The position numbers were made by a program, and so were the translations under genes. The notes below the pieces were generated by a model. The model saw only the letters and a list, made by a program, of their open reading frames with translations, was not told the origin of the DNA and searched no databases. Below are positions 58,035 to 64,000 of a stretch of 64,000 nt of DNA, in pieces. Source of the stretch: JABFRZ01 sp036376275 (lineage in GTDB: Bacteria > Planctomycetota > UBA1135 > GCA-002686595); the NCBI GenBank assembly GCA_036376275.1, contig DASVAP010000014.1, positions 28,253-92,252 of the forward strand, written 5' to 3'. Every line of letters begins with the position of its first letter. Position 1 is the first letter of the stretch.

Positions 58035-58741
58035 GCCGCGCGCGGCGGCACGCCTCCCGTGACCAGGGCCGCACGCAGGCGGCCGCGCGAGTAGAGCGTG
58101 CGGTCGACGAAGAGCGCGAAGAGGTGCTCGAGACGCGCGCGCACCGCGGGGCCCTCCAGGATGCCGAGCGCGCGCGCCACGGACTCGAAGGTGGCCAGGC
58201 AGGCGCGGTCGGGATGGGAGCGCAGGCGGTAGCGCGAGGGCGGCCCCGCGGGCAGGGAGACGCGCTCGAGCTCCGCCAGGGCCGGCTCGCGCGTGGCCAT
58301 GCGCCGGGCCGCGCGCCAGGTGCCGTCCGGGACGACGAGCGTCACGGGATGCTCGAGCGCGGCCTCCGGCGCCAGCTCGGGCGCGCCGGGCTCCGGGAAG
58401 AGCAGCAGCGTCCGGCGCCCCGGGGCCGCGAGCTCCTCCCGGGCGAGAGGCTGCGCCGGATCGCGCGCCAGGAGCGACGCGTCGGCCAGGACGAGCGGCA
58501 CGAGCCGGCCCGTGTTCGTCGGCTGCGGCGCCTCGCGCGCCGTGCGCACGATCACGACGCGCGTCGCCAGCGCGAGCGGCTGTAGCTCCGCGCACAGGCA
58601 AAGCCGCTCGTGCAGCCCGCAGCGCCGGCAGCGCGGCAGCGTCCCGGTGCGGTCGCGGTGGGGATGGCACGGAGCGGGGCCCAGGCGGGCGAGGATACCC
58701 GCTCGCGGGTCGCGACGCGGCTCAGTGGAGTCGCAGGACAT
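57989..58741 (-). CDS. tapT: DTW-domain tRNA-uridine aminocarboxypropyltransferase (TapT-like)
   Basis: About 250 aa. DTW-domain enzymes transfer the 3-amino-3-carboxypropyl group of SAM to a tRNA uridine. Visible are the zinc-type CRRCGLHERLCLC, PTNTGRLVPLVL and the signature VPDGTWRAARRM. The C-terminus carries the core LATFESVARALG. ATG 58741 overlaps the end of the DUF2142 gene by 20 bp. A TATCCT box inside the 5' part (58692-58697) raises the chance that translation starts lower, but no standard start codon fits there. Confidence 0.82.
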   Translation of the reverse strand: MSCDSTEPRRDPRAGILARLGPAPCHPHRDRTGTLPRCRRCGLHERLCLCAELQPLALATRVVIVRTAREAPQPTNTGRLVPLVLADASLLARDPAQPLAREELAAPGRRTLLLFPEPGAPELAPEAALEHPVTLVVPDGTWRAARRMATREPALAELERVSLPAGPPSRYRLRSHPDRACLATFESVARALGILEGPAVRARLEHLFALFVDRTLYSRGRLRAALVTGGVPPRAAYSARADTRAEPSSS

Positions 58742-60071
58742 GGACCATCGCGCAGGCGAGCAGGACCACGGCGAACACGATCAGCGCCGCTCGGAGATGC
58801 CGCCTCACCCACTCGCTGCGCAGGCTCAGCCCCGCCAGCCCCAGGACGAGCGGCGGCACGAGGACCATGAAGTAGCGTCCCTGCAGGCCGAGCACGACCG
58901 GGCGTCCGACGGGCGTGAGCAGGAAGAGCGGCACGTGGATCAGCACGGTCTGGATCAGCACGGTCCCCAGCAGGACCGCGCGCTGCGCGGGAGTCGGCCG
59001 CGTCAGCTCGTCCTGGCTGCGGAGGAGCACGACGCAGGCGCAACCCACGAGGACGTAGGTCAGCGGAGCCAGCGTCGAGGAGCTCTGCCCCGAGCGGAAG
59101 ACGAGCCCCTCCCAGAGGCCCTGCAGGCCGAGGTAGAGCGTGTTCACGACCACGCCCAGGAAGGCGAGCGGTGAGCCGGTGACGAGAGCCATCTGCGCCT
59201 CGCGCTGGCCGTCCTCGACCGGGATTCCCATGCCGAACCAGAAGAGTCCCAGCGCCAGGGCCGCGCCGTTCAGGGCGAGCGTGCCGAGGACGAACGCCCC
59301 GTGCGCGCGCGGGCCGCGGAAGTGCCGACGCGGCACGAGGAGCACCAGGAGGGCCATGGCCGTGTAGCCCGGCTTCAGCAGCGTGCCCCCCAGCGAGAGG
59401 AGCACCGCGAGGCCGAGCTCGCGCCGGGTCGCGGAGCGCGTCCCGTGCGCCAGGGCCAGGACGTGAGCCGAGAAGTAGAGCAGGACGCCGAAGTGCAGCG
59501 CGTCGTAGCTGACCGAGGCCATCTGCTGGAAGGCCTCGGGCAGCAGCGCGACCAGTGCGAACACGAGCTTGCCCGTGGGCGCCACGCGGATCGCGGCGTG
59601 CACCAGCCATGTCGCGAGCAGCAGCGTGACGAGCCGGGCCAGGAGGAAGGTCACCAGCGGCGGCGCGCGCGCCTCCAGGCCGAGCTTCAGCACCAGGGCC
59701 TGCGGCAGGAACGCGAACGGGTAGGCGTAGCCGATGCGACAGTGGAACTGGGCCAGCTCGGGCCCGGGTCGCACCGTCAGCGCGCGCCGCACGCCCTCGG
59801 GGTCCAGCCCGCCCCAGCGCTGGCGCTCGTCCTCCGCGCGCACGCTCCCGACGAGGTCCACGTAGTCCTTGGGCGCCTCCGCCCGCCGCCCGAGCTCGCC
59901 CTGGGCCAGAGCCAGCGCCCGAAGGTAGTGGGCCAGCTCGTCCGGGACGCCGGCGAAGGGGGGGTTGAGGAAGACGAACAGCAGCCCCGCCGGGACTGCC
60001 AGCCACAGGTAGAGGCGCTCCAGCGGCAGCGAGGCGAGCCCTCTCCTTGCCGGCCGGCCCTCCGGGAACAT
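58722..60071 (-). CDS. DUF2142 family polytopic membrane protein
   Basis: 449 aa with about ten membrane segments. The DUF2142 signature is at the N-terminus after the first helix: FLNPPFAGVPDELAHYLRA with ALAQGEL, then the GYAYPFAF and SYDALHFG blocks. The DE pair in PDE is typical of the GT-C glycosyltransferase-like group, so a lipid-linked sugar transfer is possible but not shown. ATG 60071 was chosen: AAGGA lies 7 nt upstream. GCTACGAT lies 81 nt upstream. Its 3' end overlaps the start of the DTW gene. Confidence 0.8.
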   Translation of the reverse strand: MFPEGRPARRGLASLPLERLYLWLAVPAGLLFVFLNPPFAGVPDELAHYLRALALAQGELGRRAEAPKDYVDLVGSVRAEDERQRWGGLDPEGVRRALTVRPGPELAQFHCRIGYAYPFAFLPQALVLKLGLEARAPPLVTFLLARLVTLLLATWLVHAAIRVAPTGKLVFALVALLPEAFQQMASVSYDALHFGVLLYFSAHVLALAHGTRSATRRELGLAVLLSLGGTLLKPGYTAMALLVLLVPRRHFRGPRAHGAFVLGTLALNGAALALGLFWFGMGIPVEDGQREAQMALVTGSPLAFLGVVVNTLYLGLQGLWEGLVFRSGQSSSTLAPLTYVLVGCACVVLLRSQDELTRPTPAQRAVLLGTVLIQTVLIHVPLFLLTPVGRPVVLGLQGRYFMVLVPPLVLGLAGLSLRSEWVRRHLRAALIVFAVVLLACAMVHVLRLH

Positions 60072-60152
60072 GACGTCGTCCTTCACGGGGACACGCGGGC
60101 TCGGTGAGCGCGCCTTGAGCCGGTGCTGGGCGGCGCACGCAACGAGGTTCCA

Positions 60153-60160
60153 ATCGTAGC
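60153..60160 (-). promoter_or_regulatory. -10-like box GCTACGAT before the DUF2142 gene
   Basis: GCTACGAT on the minus strand; TACGAT ends 81 nt before the ATG, leaving a leader with an AAGGA ribosome binding site. Confidence 0.4.
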
Positions 60161-60215
60161 AGCCGTGCGCGCGGGGCGGCGCAGCGCTCACGGCGCCTTT
60201 TCGGACCGGAAACGA

Positions 60216-60255
60216 CCGGGCCCGCCTCGACCGTGCGGGATCGAGGCGGGCCCGG
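60216..60255 (-). terminator. Terminator hairpin after the sigma/DUF4097 gene
   Basis: Perfect 15-bp stem (60216-60230 with 60241-60255, core CGGGCCCGCCTCGA) and a 10-nt loop, starting 18 bp past the stop at 60274. On the minus strand it is followed by GTCGTTTCC, a weak T-run. Confidence 0.7.
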
Positions 60256-60273
60256 GGAGAGCCGCGCGGGCGA

Positions 60274-61896
60274 CTACTCGTCCTTCGCCGGCAGGACGTG
60301 GCCGAGCTGGACCTCGACATCGCCGGAGCCGGTGCTGAGCCGGTAGCGGCCGCCGCCGCTGCCGAGCGTGCCGGCCGCCTTCTTCTGCCCGCTGACGTCG
60401 GTCCTCACCGTGAGCCCCAGCGAGGGCGGGAGCTCGATCGTGCCGCCGTGCGTGGTGAGCTCGAAGTCGCCGACGATGTTCGCGGGCACGACGAGGAGCA
60501 GGTCGCCCGAGCCGGAGTTCAGGCTCAGCTTGCCGGGCGAGAGGGCCTCGCCCACGCGCACGCGCACGTCGCCCGAGCCGGAGTTCGCGTTCAGCTCGTC
60601 CTCGACCGAGAAGGCCTCGGCCACGACCGAGCCGGAGCCGGAGTTCGCCTGCAGCTCCTGTAGCCGCTCCTGGGGCAGCTCGACGCGCACGTCGCCGGAG
60701 CCGGAGTTGGCCTGGACCTTCGTGCGGCCCGTCTTCACGACCACGTCGCCCGAGCCGCTGTTGGCCTGCACCGGGAAGCTGCCGGGCACGGAGACGACGA
60801 AGGAGACGCTCCAGCCGCGCGTGTTCTTGTGGGCGTCCTCGATCACGAGCGTGCCGTCGTCCTCGCTGATGTCCACGTGGTCCGCGAAGACCTGGGTCAG
60901 CTCGTGGCCCTTGACCGTGCCGAGCTTGGCCCGCACGTGCGCCTGGACCTCGAGCTTGCCGCTGGCGGAGGCCAGGACCTCGACGTCGCCCGAGCCGGTG
61001 TTGACGGCGATCGACTCGATCGAGGCGGGCAGGGCCTGGGCGTGGAAGAGGTCGGTCTGCCAGACGTTCTCGTCGCTCTCCTTGCGCTTCTGCCCGTGCT
61101 CCTGCACGAGCACGGCCTCGCGCGCGGCCGGCTCGGCCGTGGGCTCGAGCGGGGCCGGCGTGGCGAGCTCGGCGCCGGCGCTGGCCGGCGTCGCGAGCGT
61201 GCCGAAGCGCACGGGGGTCGGGGAGGCAGGCTCGCGGCCGCCGGAGAGGACGCTGACGGAGATCGAGGCCGCCACGAGGGTCGCGGCGGCGGTGCCGAGG
61301 GCGAGATGCATGGTCTTCAGTCCGAGGAAGGTGGTGGTGGAGGCCGCGAGGCCCGTGGGCAGCTTCGCGAGCGGGAGGAGGGCCAGACCGAGCGCACGGC
61401 GGTCACCGCCGTACGTGGATTCGAGGCGCGCGCGCAGCTCGGAGAGCCCGCGCGTGACGCGGCTGTTGACGGCCGCGCGCGTGACGCCGGTCTTCTTCGC
61501 GATCTCGTCGTAGGAGAGCTGCTCGAAGAAGCGCATCAGGAGCGTGCTGCGGTAGGGCTCGGAGAGCGCCAGCACCGCCTGCACGACGTTGCGGTGCGTC
61601 TCGGCGCGCTCGACCGCCTCCTGGGCGGCCGGGGCGAGCTCGGCGCGCCGCACCGCGTCCTCGCGCGCGCTGCGGTTCGCCTCGCCGCGGCGCAGCTTCG
61701 CCAGGTTGTTGCGCATCACCGTCGCCAGCCAGGCGCGCAGCGGGCGCGAGCCGTCGGGGCGCGCCTCCAGCGCGTCGAGGGCCGTGTCCTGGGCCAGGTC
61801 GGCCGCCAGGTGCGGGTCGGCCACCAGGCTGCGCGCCAGGGCGTGGATCCAGCCGGTCTGGTCGAGGAGCGCGTGGAGGGACTGGGAGGGGGCCAT
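60274..61896 (-). CDS. ECF-type sigma factor fused to a membrane anchor and DUF4097-like repeat domain
   Basis: 540 aa. Residues about 12-165 are an ECF sigma unit with region 2 (ADLAQDTALDALEARPDG and LRAWLATVMRNNLAKLRRGE) and region 4 (LSYDEIAKKTGVTRAAVNSR). A Leu/Ala stretch and a membrane segment at about 197-217 follow, then a low-complexity linker. Residues 290-535 hold seven copies of an SGSGDV turn (NTGSGDVEV, NSGSGDVVV, NSGSGDVRV and so on), as in DUF4097 beta-helices. This would place the repeats outside the membrane and the sigma part inside. Such fusions are known mainly from Planctomycetota. ATG 61896 was chosen; no anti-sigma gene adjoins it. Confidence 0.88.
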   Translation of the reverse strand: MAPSQSLHALLDQTGWIHALARSLVADPHLAADLAQDTALDALEARPDGSRPLRAWLATVMRNNLAKLRRGEANRSAREDAVRRAELAPAAQEAVERAETHRNVVQAVLALSEPYRSTLLMRFFEQLSYDEIAKKTGVTRAAVNSRVTRGLSELRARLESTYGGDRRALGLALLPLAKLPTGLAASTTTFLGLKTMHLALGTAAATLVAASISVSVLSGGREPASPTPVRFGTLATPASAGAELATPAPLEPTAEPAAREAVLVQEHGQKRKESDENVWQTDLFHAQALPASIESIAVNTGSGDVEVLASASGKLEVQAHVRAKLGTVKGHELTQVFADHVDISEDDGTLVIEDAHKNTRGWSVSFVVSVPGSFPVQANSGSGDVVVKTGRTKVQANSGSGDVRVELPQERLQELQANSGSGSVVAEAFSVEDELNANSGSGDVRVRVGEALSPGKLSLNSGSGDLLLVVPANIVGDFELTTHGGTIELPPSLGLTVRTDVSGQKKAAGTLGSGGGRYRLSTGSGDVEVQLGHVLPAKDE

Positions 61897-62198
61897 GGGC
61901 TTCGTTCCGGGTTGCCGACCTGCACCCCGCGGGCGCGCGGGTGAAGGCAGGAATCCGGGTGATTCTCCCACCACCGGGCTCCTGCCGCCCACGGGAGCGC
62001 GGGCTCCAGCCCGCTTCTTCCCACCGGGAGCCCGGAGGAGCCCAGCTGGAGCGTGGCGGTGGGCGGCGGGAGCGCTCCGCTCGACTCAGCGGAGAGCCTG
62101 GGCGAGGGTCAGAAGGGCGCGCGAGGATCGCGCGCCAAGGACGATCCAGAGAGGCTGGCAGGAGCCGCGGCCGAAGGCCGCGGCATCCTGCCAGGCTC
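61897..62198. other. 302-bp intergenic region with a run of hairpins
   Basis: No coding frame was seen. Perfect or near-perfect stems lie at 61999-62014 (GCGGGCT-CC-AGCCCGC), 62024-62035 (CCGGG-AG-CCCGG), 62075-62094 (CTCCGCT and AGCGGAG), 62117-62137 (nine pairs, GGA loop) and 62149-62200. The last is the clpS terminator. No clear -10 for the sigma gene was found in its upstream part. Confidence 0.5.
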
Positions 62199-62200
62199 TC
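62149..62200 (-). terminator. Terminator hairpin after clpS
   Basis: Long stem of about 24 pairs with one mismatch and one bulge, loop GAA. The stem overlaps the clpS stop codon by two bases. No T-run follows. Confidence 0.65.
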
Positions 62201-62501
62201 AGTCCGCCGGCTCGAGCGTGAGCGTCAGCGGGAACCCCTCCGCCCGGGCCAGCGAGTGGGCCTGGTCGCGGCGGAACTCGGCCTGCTCCAGGGGCAGCAC
62301 GTCGGCCACGGCCGAGCCCGTGTCGTGGGCCTCGCGCGTGATCCGGTAGGCCTCGGTCGAGGGCTTGGCGAAGATGCGTCGCAGGACGCCCAGCACGAAG
62401 TCGAAGCTCGTCACCGGGTCGTCGTGCAGGATCACCTTCCAGCGCGGGGCCAGGGCGGTCTTCGCGTCCGTGTCGGTCGCGGGGATCGTCGTCGGGGCCA
62501 T
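62199..62501 (-). CDS. clpS: ATP-dependent Clp protease adaptor ClpS
   Basis: 100 aa. ClpS hands N-degron substrates to ClpA or ClpC. WKVILHDDPVTSFDFVLGVL is the family core with the Asp-Asp pair of the substrate pocket; the His of the pocket is in TREAHDTGSAVADV. The first 19 residues are a flexible extension. No clpA or clpC lies in the window. It is 31 bp after the esterase gene and may be cotranscribed. Confidence 0.92.
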   Translation of the reverse strand: MAPTTIPATDTDAKTALAPRWKVILHDDPVTSFDFVLGVLRRIFAKPSTEAYRITREAHDTGSAVADVLPLEQAEFRRDQAHSLARAEGFPLTLTLEPAD

Positions 62502-62532
62502 CGGCGTCGGCTCGGGGGCGAGGGAGGGCGGG

Positions 62533-63768
62533 TCAGAAGAGCGCGATGCGCGTCGTGTAGGCGAGGTCCGGGTCGCCGCGCGCCGCCGTGGCCAGCACGG
62601 TGCCGAGATCCGGCTGCGGCACGCCGCGGTAGTGCTCCTGCTCGTTCAGGTAGACGACGATCTCCTTCCGCGGGTCGAGCAGGGTCTCGTCGACCAGCAC
62701 GTGGAGCCCGCGCGTCGGCTTGTCGCAGGTCACGCGCACGCTGTTCGTCTTCCTGTCGGCCTTGGCGACGACCAGGGCCTCCTTGAACGGCTCCTCCCAG
62801 AAGAGCCAGTAGAACTGCGGCTTCCAGGGGATCACCGGCTGCCACACGATCGTGTCGGGGTGCGTGGAGCGCTCGATCGAGGCGATCTTCTCCAGGTGCG
62901 CCTCGAAGCCGCCCGGCGGGCCCTGGTGCTGGCGTCCGGGGACCTCCCAGTACTCGAAGTCGAAGCCGCCCCAGAGCTCCTGGGCCTCGGCGAGCTTCCG
63001 CGCCGCGATGCGGTTCGCGTCCGGCGGCACGTTGGGATCGTCGTCCGACTGGTAGATGCGGATCGCGACGTTGCGCAGGCACGGCACGACGCCGGCGGCG
63101 ATGTCGAAGACCTTGCCCTCGCGGTCCATGTAGGGCGTCGGCGCGCCGGCCGAGGGCGCCAGGGCGGCCCACTGGTCGGCGTGGTGCGCGCCGAGGGTCC
63201 AGCTCCCGTAGCCGCCCATCGAGTGCCCGACCAGGTACACGCGGTCCGGGTCGATCTTCCAGGTGCGCCGAGCGCGCTCGACCAGCTCGAGCACCCACTC
63301 CTCGGTGCCGGCGTCGGTCCAGCCGTGCTCGGTCTTCTCCAGGACCTCGGGGTAGAGCGCCAGCCAGTCGAGGCTCGACAGGGCCGGCTCGTAGGCCCCG
63401 TGCGCGCTCCAGGCGTCGCCCGAGCCGGCGCCGCCGCCGTGCATGCACACCGCCAGGGCCTTCGGCTTCCGCGCGTTGCCGCCGACGATGAAGAGCCCCT
63501 TCTTCTCCTCCTCCCAGAAGTGCACCTGACCCTTGTCCTTCTCGAGCTCCGGGCCCTTCTTCCACAGCTCCAGGATGGTCTTCTGGTGCCGCGCGGCCCC
63601 GGCGGCGTCGAGCGCGAGGCGCGCGAGCTCGGTGCGGATGCGGCGGCGCTCGTCGCGGCCCTCGGGCGTCAGCGTGTCGGCGTCGAGGTAGGCCTCGAAG
63701 CTCGCCTTGAGCTCGGCCGTGGAGGGCGGCTTGGGCGACTGGAGGAGCAGCAGGGCGAGGACGAGCAT
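62533..63768 (-). CDS. Exported alpha/beta hydrolase, PHB-depolymerase/esterase-like
   Basis: 411 aa with a short leader (MLVLALLLLQSPKPP). The alpha/beta-hydrolase core has CMHGGGAGSGDAW (oxyanion hole), VYLVGHSMGGYGSWTLG (nucleophile Ser) and a downstream VPGRQHQGPPGGF with a possible catalytic His. Related planctomycete proteins are esterases of the PHB-depolymerase/feruloyl-esterase type. The last 110 residues form an extra domain (WEEPFKEALVVAKADRKTNS) that probably binds substrate or cell surface. A GCTACGCT box lies 21 nt upstream. The substrate is unknown. Confidence 0.8.
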   Translation of the reverse strand: MLVLALLLLQSPKPPSTAELKASFEAYLDADTLTPEGRDERRRIRTELARLALDAAGAARHQKTILELWKKGPELEKDKGQVHFWEEEKKGLFIVGGNARKPKALAVCMHGGGAGSGDAWSAHGAYEPALSSLDWLALYPEVLEKTEHGWTDAGTEEWVLELVERARRTWKIDPDRVYLVGHSMGGYGSWTLGAHHADQWAALAPSAGAPTPYMDREGKVFDIAAGVVPCLRNVAIRIYQSDDDPNVPPDANRIAARKLAEAQELWGGFDFEYWEVPGRQHQGPPGGFEAHLEKIASIERSTHPDTIVWQPVIPWKPQFYWLFWEEPFKEALVVAKADRKTNSVRVTCDKPTRGLHVLVDETLLDPRKEIVVYLNEQEHYRGVPQPDLGTVLATAARGDPDLAYTTRIALF

Positions 63769-63789
63769 GGCGGGGCTCTCTCGATGAGC

Positions 63790-63797
63790 AGCGTAGC
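63790..63797 (-). promoter_or_regulatory. -10-like box GCTACGCT before the esterase gene
   Basis: GCTACGCT on the minus strand with TACGCT ending 21 nt before the ATG at 63768. Confidence 0.5.
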
Positions 63798-63823
63798 CGA
63801 CGGGCGCTCGGTCGGAGAATCCG

Positions 63824-63871
63824 CGCACCGGATCACCGGGCGGGCGCGCGCCCGCCCGGAGAACCGGTGCG
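63824..63871. repeat. 48-bp nested palindrome
   Basis: A perfect 24-bp palindrome (63836-63859, GC only) is flanked by 4-nt spacers and by a second perfect pair, CGCACCGG (63824-63831) and CCGGTGCG (63864-63871). It lies upstream of the esterase promoter box. It could be an operator or a transcript end. Confidence 0.5.
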
Positions 63872-63890
63872 GTCACGCTGACGGCGAAAT

Positions 63891-63917
63891 CGCTAGGCGA
63901 TCTGCGATCGCCTAGCG
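63891..63917 (-). terminator. Terminator hairpin of the fibronectin-III gene
   Basis: CGCTAGGCGATC and GATCGCCTAGCG form a perfect 12-bp stem with a 3-nt loop, overlapping the TAG stop at 63914-63912. ATTTC follows on the minus strand. Confidence 0.6.
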
Positions 63918-64000
63918 GCTCGTGGCCTTGATCGTGCGCACGGTCGCGACGTTCGACCAGGCCGAGGGCCCGGCCGAGTTCGTGGCGCGCACGCGGTAGT
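63912..64000 (-). CDS. C-terminal end of a fibronectin type III domain protein, partial
   Basis: Only the last 28 full codons are in the window; the rest lies to the right. The sequence YRVRATNSAGPSAWSN followed by VATVRTIKATSR and TAG is the closing strand of a fibronectin type III domain (the RVRAxNxxGxSxWS pattern). Such domains usually occur in exported, multi-domain proteins. Nothing more can be said about the protein. Confidence 0.75.
   Translation of the reverse strand, partial: YRVRATNSAGPSAWSNVATVRTIKATSR

Noticed and set aside
60480..60760. Repeated short DNA blocks that look like a tandem repeat or CRISPR-like array
   Set aside because: The repeats fall in frame as SGSGDV codons of the fused sigma protein, are unevenly spaced, and have no conserved repeat-spacer structure.
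1..64000. tRNA, rRNA, CRISPR array or prophage
   Set aside because: No cloverleaf, rRNA, regular repeat-spacer block, integrase or phage structural gene was recognised.

Overview
The window is a very GC-rich (roughly 70% or more), gene-dense bacterial chromosome segment. The gene content points to Planctomycetota, probably one of the deep-branching lineages. The supporting features are a run of secreted amidohydrolase paralogues, a CRTAC1/FG-GAP lipoprotein, a sulfatase-like lipoprotein, an ECF-type sigma factor fused to a membrane anchor and a DUF4097-like repeat domain, and a beta-helix protein with a C-terminal module that I recall from such genomes. The phylum call is inference from gene content; no rRNA or tRNA gene was seen.

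Layout. 1-3746 (-) is a tight operon hemW - DUF502 membrane protein - pyrF - bshC, the last running off the left edge. A sigma-70 factor (-) with an apparent ATT start diverges at 4592 from an HPr-domain fusion (+). 6165-7546 (-) holds a phosphoesterase and a membrane protein. A perfect parS site lies just before parB (7723), followed by a membrane-anchored cyclophilin (-). 9932-15751 (+) has a secreted unknown, a DUF374 acyltransferase, a DUF72 protein, an alpha/beta hydrolase and a cellulose-synthase-like GT2. 15853-18868 (+) is a three-gene amine or amino-acid dehydrogenase set related to hcnABC. 18893-21609 (-) is a CRTAC1 lipoprotein plus TPR protein. Then come a beta-helix protein (+), a cyclase-family hydrolase and atypical transketolase (-), a sulfatase-like lipoprotein (+), a frameshifted squalene/phytoene-synthase relative (-), purine nucleoside phosphorylase (+) and deoC (-).

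31673-45596 (+) is the most striking block: nine consecutive exported amidohydrolase paralogues (ten domains), mostly with overlapping or nearly touching stop and start codons. Only two keep the canonical HxH metal motif, and several carry long Lys/Glu-rich inserts or tails. A 160-bp MITE-like element with near-perfect inverted repeats sits in the TA of one intercistronic stop codon. A Cys-rich lipoprotein closes the run. tamB-tamA (-) follows, then a TrpD-like transferase and an orphan SecD-type periplasmic domain (+), rtcB (-), a beta-lactamase-fold hydrolase (+), a small unknown (-), an MddA-type methyltransferase and CPXCG protein (+), a DTW-domain tRNA-modification enzyme and DUF2142 protein (-), the sigma/DUF4097 fusion (-), clpS (-), a PHB-depolymerase-like esterase (-) and the 3' end of a fibronectin-III protein (-).

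Across the window a short motif, GCTANNCT or close variants, recurs upstream of genes on both strands, sometimes only 5-10 nt before the start codon. I read it as the housekeeping -10 element, and suggest that part of the transcripts are leaderless.
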